A DNA stretch of 64,000 nt from Bradyrhizobium lablabi. Its GTDB lineage: Bacteria; Pseudomonadota; Alphaproteobacteria; Rhizobiales; Xanthobacteraceae. How positions within the stretch are numbered: position 1 is the stretch's first letter; the number at the start of each line of letters is the position of its first letter. The notes under the pieces are model-generated. The model was not told where the DNA came from. It made no database searches and worked only from the letters and a program-made list of their open reading frames with translations. This document shows positions 9,631 through 18,527 of the stretch, piece by piece. The stretch is from assembly GCF_900141755.1 (NCBI RefSeq), contig NZ_LT670844.1, positions 2,170,001 to 2,234,000 of the forward strand. The letters are read 5' to 3'. Position numbers and translations under genes: made by a program.

Positions 9631-10086
9631 GCGCCAAATCCGCGCGCCCCTCACCCGATCACCAAAAATTCGCTGACTCGTAAGTCCACCCATCGGGCTA
9701 TTACCGTGGCCCTTGCGAGCTCGAGCAATGCCGCCACCAAGAGATGCCCGGAACGGCCGCGGCACAGAGGTTCGGTCAATGTGTAATCTCCACAGCATCA
9801 CTACGAATCAGGCCGCAGCGTGACGGCTGATCGCGGCGGCTGGAAACGACCATTTGATGATCCAATACCGTTACCGTCGGAAGCGGAACCGATCTCAGCC
9901 CCGCCTCGCCTGATCCCTGCCTAATTCAAATCGAAGAGCCGCCTTCGGACGGATTTTCTTTGCATCGCGGATGTCGGTTCATGACACATCGCGTCATTTC
10001 GCTGCGATGCGGAATTTGGTCGCTATTGGGATACAGCGGACATCGATCAAACCGCGCAAATAAAGTTCGATTTATGAGTACGCGCC
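9631..10086. other. Intergenic region without a supported gene
   Basis: About 450 bp between two leftward genes. Reading frames here are short or continue as shadow frames of the neighbouring kinase gene. No RNA gene, repeat family or clear promoter is recognisable. Confidence 0.5.
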
Positions 10087-11049
10087 CTATCCGCCCTTCG
10101 CCGCCACACGCTTTCCGGCCTTCGCCACCTTCTTTCGCCTGCCCTCGCCTTCCTGTTCCAGCGCCTTGCGCACCCGCTTGAACTCCTCGAGGGATGCCTT
10201 GTCGGCGCGCGGAAAGCGCAGGTTGAGGCTGTCGAGCGCGCTGACGATCGCCGAGCCGATCACCACGCGGGCGAACCATTTGTGGTCGGCCGGCACCACA
10301 TGCCATGGCGCCACCGCGCTCGAGGTATGCCGGACGATGTCCTGGTATACGGCCATGTATCTGTTCCACAGCGCGCGCTCGGTGATATCGGCCATCGAGA
10401 ATTTCCAGTTCTTGGCGGGGTCGTCGAGCCGGTCGAGAAACCGTTTGCGCTGCTCCTCCTTCGAGATATTGAGGAAGAATTTCAGGATCACGTTGCCGTT
10501 GCGCGAAAGATACCGCTCGATCGCGGAAATATCCTCAAACCGTTCGCGCCAGATGTTCTTGGTGATCAGCTTGGGAGGGATCCGCTCCTGCTTGAGCAAT
10601 TCCGGATGCAGCCGCGTCACCAGGCATTCTTCATAATGGGAACGATTGAAGATGCCGATGTGGCCGCGCGCCGGCAGCGCGATCACGTGGCGCCACATGA
10701 AATCATGATCGAGCTCCTGGGAGGTCGGCTGCTTGAAGGAATGCACCTCGCAGCCCTGCGGGTTGACGCCCTCGAATATGTGCTTGATGGTGCTGTCCTT
10801 GCCGGCCGCATCCATGCCCTGAAAGATCAGCAGCACCGACCAGCGATTCTGCGCGTAGAGCTTTTCCTGAAAATCCTTGAGCCGTTTCCGGTTGGCTTCG
10901 AGGATTTCTTCCGCCTTGTCCTTGTCGAGACCGCCCCTCTCATCGGTCTTATACGCCTTGAGATGAAATTTGCCGGAGCCGTCGAAACGGAACGGCGTGA
11001 CGAAGGCTTCCGGCTTGGCTGCGGGGGATCGCGCAGGCGTCTTGCTCAT
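10087..11049 (-). CDS. ppk2: Polyphosphate kinase 2 (PPK2)
   Basis: A 320-residue cytosolic kinase. The P-loop-like motif FQGMDAAGKDSTIKHIFEG lies near residues 74-92, followed by the lid/catalytic segment FNRSHYEECLVTRLHPE and the KFFLNISKEEQRKRFLDRL region. These define PPK2-family enzymes, which transfer phosphate between polyphosphate and nucleoside di- or monophosphates. The single-domain size fits class I/III rather than the two-domain class II. The C-terminus is a Lys/Arg-rich tail (EGRRKKVAKAGKRVAAK), possibly for polyP contact (inference). Confidence 0.93.
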   Translation of the reverse strand: MSKTPARSPAAKPEAFVTPFRFDGSGKFHLKAYKTDERGGLDKDKAEEILEANRKRLKDFQEKLYAQNRWSVLLIFQGMDAAGKDSTIKHIFEGVNPQGCEVHSFKQPTSQELDHDFMWRHVIALPARGHIGIFNRSHYEECLVTRLHPELLKQERIPPKLITKNIWRERFEDISAIERYLSRNGNVILKFFLNISKEEQRKRFLDRLDDPAKNWKFSMADITERALWNRYMAVYQDIVRHTSSAVAPWHVVPADHKWFARVVIGSAIVSALDSLNLRFPRADKASLEEFKRVRKALEQEGEGRRKKVAKAGKRVAAKGG

Positions 11050-11109
11050 GAGATCGGGGGCTCCGGTTCGAACCCGAACGGTACAGGGTGCGCGCCGGGA
11101 GAGGCAACC

Positions 11110-11146
11110 AACAAAAGAGAGGCCCCAGCCATCGCCGGGGCCTCTC
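11110..11146 (-). terminator. Rho-independent terminator after the Gly/His-rich gene
   Basis: On the minus strand GAGAGGCCCC and GGGGCCTCTC form a 10-bp GC-rich stem with a 10-nt loop, followed by TTTTGTT. It begins 8 bp past the TAA of the gene at 11155. Confidence 0.85.
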
Positions 11147-11154
11147 GTCAGCGC

Positions 11155-11421
11155 TTAGTAGATATCGCACACGTTGACGCGACGTGGGCCGAATTCGGTG
11201 AAGATCGTCTTGTAGCAGCTTCCACCGATGTAGAATCTCGAACGGTAGTAGTGGTCGTGACCCCAACCCCAGTGACCGTGGCCACCACCCCAGTGACCGT
11301 GACCACCACCCCAGTGACCACCACCGTGACCACCACCCATGCCATGGGCGGAAGCGGCGGAGGGAGCAACCGCGACAATCGAAGCGGCAGCGAGAGCGCC
11401 GAGAGCAAGTTTACGAAACAT
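11155..11421 (-). CDS. Small exported Gly/His/Trp-repeat protein
   Basis: 88 residues: a typical signal peptide (MFRKLALGALAAASIVAVAPSAASA), then about 30 residues of GGGHGHW-type repeats, then a short tail with two cysteines (SCYKTIF and NVCDIY). The repeat is visible in the DNA as roughly 21-bp units at about 11268-11337. Dense histidines suggest divalent metal binding in the periplasm (inference). It has its own terminator and its own upstream region, so it is a single-gene unit. Confidence 0.75.
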   Translation of the reverse strand: MFRKLALGALAAASIVAVAPSAASAHGMGGGHGGGHWGGGHGHWGGGHGHWGWGHDHYYRSRFYIGGSCYKTIFTEFGPRRVNVCDIY

Positions 11422-11555
11422 TATGGTTCTCCATGTCTGTGATGCATTGCACCGGTTACGCTCATCAGACGTGGCCTGAACGAAGTCGGTTCACGGGAAT
11501 TTTATGAACGCTCGTTCAGCAATGCTTTGAAATTTTTGCGTGAGGATTTCGCTGC

Positions 11556-11594
11556 TTCACCCTCCCCTCCAGGGCCCCTGGAGGGGAGGGTGAA
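11556..11594. repeat. Short perfect-arm palindrome, family B
   Basis: TTCACCCTCCCCTCCAGGG and its reverse complement face each other over a 39-bp span. A related copy is at 15962-16002. It sits 18 bp past the stop of the NUDIX gene and could act as a transcript-end hairpin. Confidence 0.8.
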
Positions 11595-11611
11595 GAGAGG
11601 CAAACTACGAA

Positions 11612-12310
11612 TCAATTTTTCAACTGCGCTTCGATGAACGCGGCGACATAGCGCGGCGTTGCAGAGGTGAGATCGCTCACCTCGCGCACGAGATGGATCG
11701 CGGAAAGCTCGGGTTGCCGTTGCCGCGCGAGATTGGCTTCGATCCGCTCGCGCAGCGCCTCGCCTGAGCTATCGACATCCAGGAGCCGGATCATCGCAAT
11801 CGCACTGCCGGAGACGACGCAGTCCCAATGCGCGCAGGCGCGATAGTCCGCCGGCGTGAGACCGGTTTCCTCCTCGAGCTCGCGGGCGACACTGCCCGCG
11901 ATATCGACCGCGCCGCCACTGAGATCGTCGAGATCGGGCGTTCCGGCCGGAAAATAGATGCGGCCGGCATTCGCGGTGTGTCGACCCATTTCACCGAGGA
12001 TGAATGCGCCGTCGGAACAACGCAGCGCGCCCATGCCGAAACCGTTGAACACGTGCTTGTCGGGAAAGCCCCAGTCGCGCCAGGCCAGGAAGCTTGCGAA
12101 GTCGGCCTCGAAATAAGACGCGCTGAAGCGCGCGCCGGCAAAGAGCGGATCGCGCGCCAACAGGATGCGGCCGTTCCAGATCGGCTTCTCGCGCTGCTCG
12201 ATCGCAAAATGCGCATCGATATCGGCACGCCGTTCGTCGGCGAACGGCCACGGCTCGGGACGAAAGCTCAGATCGAGCGTGGTGACGCGATGAATGACGG
12301 GAAGCGTCAT
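11612..12310 (-). CDS. NUDIX-domain hydrolase-like protein
   Basis: 232 residues. The C-terminal half has a recognisable NUDIX box, GGAVDIAGSVARELEEETGL (around residues 130-150), including the REhxEExGh core that binds Mg2+ and the diphosphate. The spacing of the leading Gly and Glu is slightly degenerate. The N-terminal half (FEADFASFLAWRDWGFPDKHVFNGFGMGAL) is not a typical NUDIX region. The substrate is unknown. It ends 15 bp ahead of an ABC-transporter binding-protein gene on the same strand, but upstream of that gene is not in its operon path. Confidence 0.75.
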   Translation of the reverse strand: MTLPVIHRVTTLDLSFRPEPWPFADERRADIDAHFAIEQREKPIWNGRILLARDPLFAGARFSASYFEADFASFLAWRDWGFPDKHVFNGFGMGALRCSDGAFILGEMGRHTANAGRIYFPAGTPDLDDLSGGAVDIAGSVARELEEETGLTPADYRACAHWDCVVSGSAIAMIRLLDVDSSGEALRERIEANLARQRQPELSAIHLVREVSDLTSATPRYVAAFIEAQLKN

Positions 12311-12325
12311 GCCGCCGGATAAAGG

Positions 12326-13354
12326 TTATTTCGCATTCATCCCCGTCGTCTTCTTGGCCTGGTCGACGAATTTGTTGGTCCAGGTCTTGCTGACATCGAT
12401 ATTGGCCTTGGCGACTTCGGGCGAACTCTCGCTGAACACCGCGAGCACCGCGTCCGCGCCCTTTGGATCCATCTTGCCGGTCTCCGAATACATCGGGATC
12501 GTGTTCTTGAGCGCGGCGAGATAAAGCTCCTTGTTCTTGCCGACGATTTCGGGCGGCATCTTGGCCATGATGTCTTCCGCCGAATGCGAATGAATCCAGG
12601 CCAGCGTATTCAGCATCGCGCTGGTCAGGGCCTGCACTTCCTTCTCATGCGAACTGACCCACTTGGCCGTCGAGTAAAGCGCTCCGCCCGGATATTCGCC
12701 GCCGAACACATCGAGCGTATCTTTCTGCGTGCGCGTATCGGAGAGGATGCGTAAGTCCGGATGGCTGCCTTGCAGCACGGTGACCGACGGGTCCAGCATC
12801 ACTGCCGCATCGATCTGGCCCTGCTCCATCGCCGCAACCGCAGTGGCGCCGAGGCCGACGCCGATCACGGCGACGCTTGCGGGATCGAGGCCGTTTTTCT
12901 TCAGGAGATATTTGAGGAAGAAATCGGTCGAGGAGCCCGGCGCGCTGACGCCGACTTTCTTGCCGGCCAAATCCTTGATCGATTTGATTTCGCCCGCATG
13001 CGAGGGCGACACCACCAGCACGAGGCCGGGATAGCGGTCATAGACGACGAAGGCCTGCAGCTCCTGCTTCTTGGCCGCGAGATTGACGCAATGATCAAAA
13101 TAGCCGGAAACCACGTCGGCGCTGCCGCCGAGCACGGCCTTGAGCGCGTCCGAGCCGCCCTTCAGGTCGACCAGTTCGACCGCAAGGCCGGCTTTGTCGA
13201 ACTCGCCGAGTTCCTTCGCCAGCACGGTCGGCAGATAGCACAGACAGGCGCCGCCTCCGACCGCGACCGTGATCTTGGTTTGGGCTGCGGCGAGACCGGA
13301 GGTCAGAAATAGCGCCAACAGCGCTGATGCGAGCCTGCCAAACATCATCTTCAT
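12326..13354 (-). CDS. ABC transporter substrate-binding protein, NMT1/SsuA-like
   Basis: 342 residues from the ATG at 13354, which has GGAGGATACC upstream; the longer frame runs into a repeat and is rejected. It has a signal peptide (MKMMFGRLASALLALFLTSGLAAA) and then an NMT1/THI5-type fold (YLPTVLAKELGEFDKAGLAVEL, GGSDALKAVLGGSADVVSG, KVGVSAPGSSTDFF). This family delivers nitrate/sulfonate/taurine, pyrimidine precursors or other small organics to a permease; the ligand is not evident. The permease, PEBP and ATPase genes follow upstream on the same strand (13618-15880). Confidence 0.88.
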   Translation of the reverse strand: MKMMFGRLASALLALFLTSGLAAAQTKITVAVGGGACLCYLPTVLAKELGEFDKAGLAVELVDLKGGSDALKAVLGGSADVVSGYFDHCVNLAAKKQELQAFVVYDRYPGLVLVVSPSHAGEIKSIKDLAGKKVGVSAPGSSTDFFLKYLLKKNGLDPASVAVIGVGLGATAVAAMEQGQIDAAVMLDPSVTVLQGSHPDLRILSDTRTQKDTLDVFGGEYPGGALYSTAKWVSSHEKEVQALTSAMLNTLAWIHSHSAEDIMAKMPPEIVGKNKELYLAALKNTIPMYSETGKMDPKGADAVLAVFSESSPEVAKANIDVSKTWTNKFVDQAKKTTGMNAK

Positions 13355-13427
13355 GGTATCCTCCGGGGTCTCGTTGGTTGGGTGCAGGATAGAGCAGCGT
13401 GCCGCGCTTGAGAAGGTGGCGGTGGAT

Positions 13428-13612
13428 CTCCCTCTCCCCGCCCCTTTGCGGGGAGAGGGTTGGGGTGAGGGGCTCTCTCCACAAGCTCGACTCGCGGAGA
13501 GTCCCCCCTCACCCGGATTGCTCCGCAACATAGCCGAAGCTTCGCTTCGGCGTTCTTATCTGAGGACGGCCGCCGAAGGCGGCCTATGCCTCTCCCCGCA
13601 AGCGGGGCGAGA
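13428..13612. repeat. Dispersed repeat, family C (CCCCGC...GGGGAGAGGG type)
   Basis: It starts with CTCCCTCTCCCCGCCCC and a GCGGGGAGAGGG arm, then GGGGTGAGGGGCT, and closes with CTCCCCGCAAGCGGGGCGAG. The same modules in the same order recur at 37630-37790. It separates the binding-protein gene from the permease gene of one ABC transporter. Confidence 0.85.
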
Positions 13613-13617
13613 TGGCA

Positions 13618-14412
13618 TCAACCGCGTCCCTCAAGCGCATCCGGCCGCCACGCCAGCAGCCGCCGCTCCACGACCGTCACCACCATGTCGATCAAAATGA
13701 CAAAAGCGGACAAGACGAACATGCCGGCAAAGACGCCGGCAACGTCGAACACGCCTTCGGCCTGCTGGATCAGATAGCCGAGGCCTGCGGCCGAGCCGAG
13801 ATATTCGCCGACCACGGCGCCGACGACGGCAAAACCGACCGAGGTATGCAGCGAGGAAAACATCCATGACAGCGCCGACGGCCAGTAGACATGCCGCATC
13901 AACTGCTGTTCGCTCATGCCGAGCATGCGGCCATTGGCCAGCACGGTGGTCGAGACTTCCTTGACGCCCTGATAGACGTTGAAGAAGACGATGAAGAATA
14001 CCAGCGTGACGCCAAGCGCGACCTTCGACCAGATGCCGAGCCCAAGCCACAATGTGAAGATCGGCGCCAGCACGACGCGCGGCAGCGCGTTGCCCATCTT
14101 CACATAGGGATCGAACACCGCGGCGACGTGCGGCTGACGCGCGAACCAGAAACCGACCATGACGCCGCTGAGCGAGCCGATCGCAAACGCGAGGATAGAT
14201 TCCCACAGCGTGATCAGGAGATGTTTCCAGATCACGCCGGTCCGGAACCAGTCGAAGATTTGACTGAAGACATCGACCGGATTGGAAAAGAAGAATGGCG
14301 GGAGCCACGTGTGGCCGAAGATCGCCACACTGGCAAGCAACTGCCATAGTCCCAGTCCGACCACCGCGACCAGCAATTGCAGTAAGAGGAGCCCGATCCT
14401 CGACACGCTCAC
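13618..14412 (-). CDS. ABC transporter permease, SsuC/TauC type
   Basis: 264 residues with about six membrane segments and the BPD-transporter EAA-like loop around ANGRMLGMSEQQLMRHVYWPSAL. Start is GTG (14412); a second in-frame GTG two codons on is better spaced from GAGGGG and could be the true start. It partners the NMT1-type binding protein downstream and the ATPase at 15062. A PEBP-family gene lies between this permease and the ATPase. Confidence 0.88.
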   Translation of the reverse strand: MSVSRIGLLLLQLLVAVVGLGLWQLLASVAIFGHTWLPPFFFSNPVDVFSQIFDWFRTGVIWKHLLITLWESILAFAIGSLSGVMVGFWFARQPHVAAVFDPYVKMGNALPRVVLAPIFTLWLGLGIWSKVALGVTLVFFIVFFNVYQGVKEVSTTVLANGRMLGMSEQQLMRHVYWPSALSWMFSSLHTSVGFAVVGAVVGEYLGSAAGLGYLIQQAEGVFDVAGVFAGMFVLSAFVILIDMVVTVVERRLLAWRPDALEGRG

Positions 14413-14443
14413 ACCCCTCTCATTTTTGCCTTACGATGCGCCG

Positions 14444-15010
14444 TCACGGTTTGGAGAACGTGCCGATCAAGCCGGTCGCCAATTTGGCATGGCCTTCCAG
14501 CGCCTTGAACAGCTCCTCGCGGGTCAGACCGGGCTGCAGCGCGGTCGGCTCGAGATCGGTCGCGATCAGCGTGAAGATATAATGGTGCGGCGCGCCCGCC
14601 GGCGTGCAGGGCCCGGTGTACCAGGAGAACTTGTTGGTGCCGATGCCGCCGACATATTTGTCGCTGAGCTTCGAGACTTCACCCTCGGCGAAGCCGGTGA
14701 CCGAAACTGGAATGCCATAGGCCACCCAATGGCTGACGCCGCCGGGCGGCCGGCCTTCCGGATCGAGCATCAGCAACGCAAAACTCTTGGTGCCCTCGGG
14801 CGGATCCGCCCAGGATAGCGTCGGTGAAATGTTCTCGCCGACGCAATTCGGATTGGCCTTGTTGTTGCCGGCGTTCTTCAGCGGCAAGCGCTCGCCGTCC
14901 TTGAAGTCCGGCGAGGACAGCGTGAATGCGCCTTGCGCGCGCGCATCATGCGAGCCGCAAAAGCCGGCCAGCGTGACCGCCGCCGAGAGAATTAAACTGC
15001 GTGAGAACAT
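14444..15010 (-). CDS. Exported YbhB/YbcL-family PEBP (Raf-kinase-inhibitor-like) protein
   Basis: 188 residues with a signal peptide (MFSRSLILSAAVTLAGFCGSHDARA) and a complete PEBP fold: SPTLSWADPPEGTKSFALLMLDPE, GVSHWVAYGIP and the ligand-pocket run GPCTPAGAPHHYIFTL. Bacterial members are often periplasmic and of unknown role. The start at 15010 has GGAGATGTC upstream. It lies between the ATPase and permease genes of an ABC importer, all on one strand with short gaps, so it is probably co-transcribed with them. Confidence 0.88.
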   Translation of the reverse strand: MFSRSLILSAAVTLAGFCGSHDARAQGAFTLSSPDFKDGERLPLKNAGNNKANPNCVGENISPTLSWADPPEGTKSFALLMLDPEGRPPGGVSHWVAYGIPVSVTGFAEGEVSKLSDKYVGGIGTNKFSWYTGPCTPAGAPHHYIFTLIATDLEPTALQPGLTREELFKALEGHAKLATGLIGTFSKP

Positions 15011-15061
15011 GACATCTCCGTTTGTTGGCATTGGTTAAATCTCCGCGACACGATGGCAGCG

Positions 15062-15880
15062 CTATCCGGCTGCCGATTGTGCGTAGCCCTTCAACACTTC
15101 GTCCTTCAAAACACTCCATATCTCACGGTGAAGTGTGTGAAATTCCTTTTCCAGCCGGACCTCGAGAATGTCGCGCGGCCGCGGAAGCTGCACGCGCCAG
15201 TCGCCGATGATGCGCGCGCTGGGTCCTGCCGACATGATCACGACGCGGTCGGCGAGCGCGATCGCCTCCTCGAGATCGTGGGTGACGAACAACACCGCCT
15301 TGCGATCGGCGGTCCAGAGCTCCAGCAGCAGATTGCCCATGATCTGCCGGGTCTGGGCATCGAGCGGCCCGAACGGCTCGTCCATCAACAAGATTTTTGG
15401 ATCCTGGATCAGCACCTGCGCCAGCCCGACGCGCTTGCGCTGGCCGCCCGACAGCATATGCGGATAGCGGCCACTGAAGGCACCGAGACCCACCGAGGTG
15501 AGCCAGCCTTGTGCGCGCGCCAGCGCCTCGGTGCGCGGCGTGCCCTTGATCTCGAGTCCGATGGCGACATTGTCGATCGCGGTCTTCCAGGGAAACAGCG
15601 CATCGGCCTGGAAGAGATAGCCGGCGTCCCGGTTTAGGCCGCTCAAGGGCGCATCGAAAATCCGCACCGTGCCTGAAGCGGGTTTGAGCAGGCCGGCGGC
15701 GACATTGAGCAGCGTCGATTTTCCGCAACCCGTGGGCCCGACAATGGCGACGAACTCGCCCGGCTCCACCGACAGCCGGGCTTTTTCCACTGCCGTATAG
15801 ACACGGCTATCCGCAAGGCGAAACGCCACCGTGGCGTCGTCGAGCGCGACCGCCGTCGGCTTTGCCGTTTCCACCTGCAT
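15062..15880 (-). CDS. ABC transporter ATPase, SsuB/TauB type
   Basis: 272 residues. Walker A is GPTGCGKSTLL, the Q-loop is YLFQADALFPWKT, the signature is LSGGQRKRVGLAQ, Walker B is ILLMDEPFGPLD, and the H-loop is FVTHDLEEA. The GLEIKG region and C-terminus match the nitrate/sulfonate/taurine importer ATPases. It is the first gene of the leftward unit ATPase-PEBP-permease-binding protein. GGAGGTGG precedes the ATG. Confidence 0.92.
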   Translation of the reverse strand: MQVETAKPTAVALDDATVAFRLADSRVYTAVEKARLSVEPGEFVAIVGPTGCGKSTLLNVAAGLLKPASGTVRIFDAPLSGLNRDAGYLFQADALFPWKTAIDNVAIGLEIKGTPRTEALARAQGWLTSVGLGAFSGRYPHMLSGGQRKRVGLAQVLIQDPKILLMDEPFGPLDAQTRQIMGNLLLELWTADRKAVLFVTHDLEEAIALADRVVIMSAGPSARIIGDWRVQLPRPRDILEVRLEKEFHTLHREIWSVLKDEVLKGYAQSAAG

Positions 15881-15961
15881 TCCACCTCCAAGTCTTGGAG
15901 GATGCCTTAGCGCCTTGGGAGAACAAGTTCAACGCGATCCGGCGACGTGGTAGTTGATCCC

Positions 15962-16002
15962 TTCACCCTCCCCTGGAGGGGGCCCTCCAGGGGGAGGGTA
16001 AG
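15962..16002. repeat. Short palindrome, family B
   Basis: TTCACCCTCCCCTGGAGGG and CCCTCCAGGGGGAGGGTAA arms face each other. It is related to 11556-11594. It lies between two divergent ABC-transporter units. Confidence 0.75.
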
Positions 16003-16026
16003 AGCCGCAAGCACAAGGCCGACCGT

Positions 16027-16827
16027 ATGCCAACCCCGCCCCTGATCGCATTCGCGCATGTCGGCAAGAGCTTCGACGGCGGCCGCGGCGCCGAGCGTGT
16101 CTTGGCCGTGGACGACGTCTCGCTCGAAGTCGCCGCGGGTGAATTCCTCGCCGTGGTCGGCGGCTCCGGCTCCGGCAAGACCACGCTGCTGCGGCTGGCG
16201 AACCGGCTGATCGATGCTGACCTTGGCCACATCACGGTCGAGGGCTGCGATGTCCGCGCGGTCGATCCGGTCGCGTTGCGCCGCCGCATCGGCTATGTGT
16301 TCCAGAGCGGCGGATTGTTTCCGCATCTCAGCGTTGCCGGCAATATCGGGATCACGCCAAAACTGTTGGGCTTGCCCGCCGCGGAGATTTCCGCACGCGT
16401 CGACGACTTGCTCGAGCTGGTGCGGCTCGACCGCACGCTTTACCGCGATCGGTTTCCCCATGAGCTGTCGGGCGGCCAGCGCCAGCGCGTCGGCGTCGCG
16501 CGGGCGTTGGCGGCGAAGCCCAAAATCGTGCTGATGGACGAGCCGTTCGGCGCGCTCGATCCGCTCACCCGCGACGCGCTCGGCGACGACTACCGCAGGC
16601 TGCACGACAGGCTTGGGCTGACCACCGTCATGATCACCCACGACATGACCGAGGCCATTTTGTTGGCCGACCGCGTCGCGGTGATGCGCGCCGGACGGCT
16701 GTTGGCGCAGGGCACGCCGACAGAGCTTTCGCGCAGCGGCGATGCTTATGTCGGTGAACTCCTGCGCACACCGCGCCGGCAGGCGGAGCGGCTGCAGGTA
16801 CTGCTGCCGCGGGATGGCGCGGCATGA
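16027..16827 (+). CDS. Osmoprotectant ABC transporter ATPase (OpuCA/ProV-like)
   Basis: 266 residues. Walker A is GGSGSGKTTLLRL, the Q-loop VFQSGGLFPHLSVAGNI, the signature LSGGQRQRVGVARAL, Walker B IVLMDEPFGALDPLTR, and the switch MITHDMTEA. The sequence is closest in style to glycine betaine/choline/carnitine ATPases, but the C-terminal CBS pair found in OpuA-type proteins is absent. Its stop overlaps the next start by 4 bp (ATGA), so the two are translationally coupled. Confidence 0.88.
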   Translation: MPTPPLIAFAHVGKSFDGGRGAERVLAVDDVSLEVAAGEFLAVVGGSGSGKTTLLRLANRLIDADLGHITVEGCDVRAVDPVALRRRIGYVFQSGGLFPHLSVAGNIGITPKLLGLPAAEISARVDDLLELVRLDRTLYRDRFPHELSGGQRQRVGVARALAAKPKIVLMDEPFGALDPLTRDALGDDYRRLHDRLGLTTVMITHDMTEAILLADRVAVMRAGRLLAQGTPTELSRSGDAYVGELLRTPRRQAERLQVLLPRDGAA

Positions 16828-18383
16828 ATTTTTTCAGCGATCCGCGCTGGGGCGAAGCGTTCGCGCATCTTGGCGATTATCTCGGCAATCATGTGCGGGT
16901 CAGCGTCGCGGCGCTGGCGCTCGGGCTTCTCGTCAGCCTGCCGCTCGCTATCGCCGCGCGCAACCGTCCCCTGATGCGCGGCGCGCTGCTCGGTTTGGCC
17001 TCGATTGTGCAGACGGTGCCGGGGCTGGCGCTGCTGGCACTATTTTATCCGCTGTTGCTCGCGCTCGCATCGTTGACGATGGCGTGGTTCGGGTTTGGCT
17101 TCTCCGCGTTCGGATTCCTCCCGGCCGTGCTGGCGCTGGCGCTCTATTCGATGCTGCCGGTGTTACGAAACACCATCACCGGCCTGCAAGGCGTCGACCT
17201 CGCGATCATCGAGGCCGCGCAGGGCGTCGGCATGACGGAGCGGCAATCGCTGTTCATGGTCGAGCTGCCGCTGGCGCTGCCGGTGATCATGGCCGGTATC
17301 CGCACCTCGGCGGTCTGGGTGATCGGCACCGCGACGCTGTCGACGCCGATCGGCCAGACCAGCCTGGGGAATTACATTTTTGCAGGGCTGCAAACCCAGA
17401 ACTGGGTGTTCGTGCTGTTCGGCTGCCTTGCCGCGGCGGTATTGGCGCTCGCGGTGGATCAATTGCTGGCGTTGATCGAGACCGGTATTCGTAACCGCAG
17501 CCGCGTACGGACAGCACTCGGCGGCGCCGGGATCGCCGCGCTGGTCGTTGCAACATTGGTGCCCTCGATGGCGCGCGGGCCATCGAGCTATGTCGTCGGC
17601 GCCAAAACCTTTGCCGAGCAATACGTGCTGTCCGCGCTGATCGCGCAGCGGTTGCGGGCGGCGGGACTTTCGGCGACCACACGCGAGGGCCTTGGCTCCA
17701 ACGTGATTTTCGATGCACTGGTATCCAACGACATCGATGTCTACATCGATTATTCCGGCACGCTGTGGGCCAACCAGTTTGGTCACACCGAGATCAAACC
17801 GCGCGAAGAACTGCTGCGTGAACTGAAGGCGACGCTGGCACAGCGTAACGTCACGCTGCTCGGCGAACTCGGATTCGAAAACGCCTATGCGCTGGTGCTG
17901 CCGCGCAAGCGCGCCGAGGCGCTCGGGATTCGATCTATTGCCGATCTCGCCTCGCATGCGGCAACCATGTCGATCGCCGGCGATTACGAATTCTTCTCGC
18001 GGCCGGAATGGGCCGGATTGCGCAAGGCCTATGGATTATCATTTCGCGCACAGCGCCAGATGCAGCCCGACTTCATGTATGCCGCGGTCGCCTCAGGCGA
18101 GGTCGACGTGATCGCGGGCTATACCAGCGACGGGCTGATCGCGAAATACGATCTGGCGGTGCTCGACGACATCAAACACGCGATCCCGCCATATGACGCG
18201 ATCGTGCTGCTCGCGCCGAAACGCGCGGATGATCAGGCGTTGCAGGCAGCGCTGCAGCCGCTGCTCGGCAAGATCGACATCGCGGCAATGCGGGAAGCAA
18301 ACTTGCGCGCCGCCGGCGGCGACGGCGCGTCATCGCCGGATGCGGTGGCGCGCTGGCTGTGGGAGAGGATCGGAAAGCGTTAG
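16824..18383 (+). CDS. Fused permease and substrate-binding protein of osmoprotectant ABC transporter
   Basis: 519 residues. Residues 1-215 are a six-helix permease (LGLASIVQTVPGLALLALFYPLL, and an EAA loop with AAQGVGMTERQSLFMVELPL). A further hydrophobic segment near 225-245 tethers a periplasmic OpuAC-type binding domain: VVGAKTFAEQYVLSALIAQR, DVYIDYSGTLWA, DLASHAATMSIAGDYEFFSR. This permease-binding protein fusion is a known arrangement in quaternary-amine importers. The ATPase just upstream completes a two-gene transporter; the ligand is probably a betaine or choline-like compound (family knowledge). Confidence 0.9.
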   Translation: MNFFSDPRWGEAFAHLGDYLGNHVRVSVAALALGLLVSLPLAIAARNRPLMRGALLGLASIVQTVPGLALLALFYPLLLALASLTMAWFGFGFSAFGFLPAVLALALYSMLPVLRNTITGLQGVDLAIIEAAQGVGMTERQSLFMVELPLALPVIMAGIRTSAVWVIGTATLSTPIGQTSLGNYIFAGLQTQNWVFVLFGCLAAAVLALAVDQLLALIETGIRNRSRVRTALGGAGIAALVVATLVPSMARGPSSYVVGAKTFAEQYVLSALIAQRLRAAGLSATTREGLGSNVIFDALVSNDIDVYIDYSGTLWANQFGHTEIKPREELLRELKATLAQRNVTLLGELGFENAYALVLPRKRAEALGIRSIADLASHAATMSIAGDYEFFSRPEWAGLRKAYGLSFRAQRQMQPDFMYAAVASGEVDVIAGYTSDGLIAKYDLAVLDDIKHAIPPYDAIVLLAPKRADDQALQAALQPLLGKIDIAAMREANLRAAGGDGASSPDAVARWLWERIGKR

Positions 18384-18390
18384 GGGGATC

Positions 18391-18505
18391 GTAGGGTGGG
18401 TTAGCCCAACGGGTCCGCGCAAGGCGCGGCCCGATGACAGGCTCCGGCGTAACCCACCACCTTTAGGACGGCGCGGCGGATTACGCTGTCGCTAATCCGC
18501 CCTAC
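18391..18505. repeat. Dispersed repeat, family D (GTAGGGTGGGTTA type)
   Basis: The block opens with GTAGGGTGGGTTAGCCCAAC and answers with GGCGTAACCCACCAC. It then has a second nested pair, GGCGGATTACGC and GCTAATCCGCCCTAC. It lies between convergent genes. Confidence 0.8.
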
Positions 18506-18527
18506 CGAATTCGAACTTGCTTCGGCC

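Noticed and set aside
13428..13612. Possible CRISPR array or integron-like repeat array
   Set aside because: Repeats here are palindromic modules with no regular spacing or unique spacers, and no cas or integrase genes are present.
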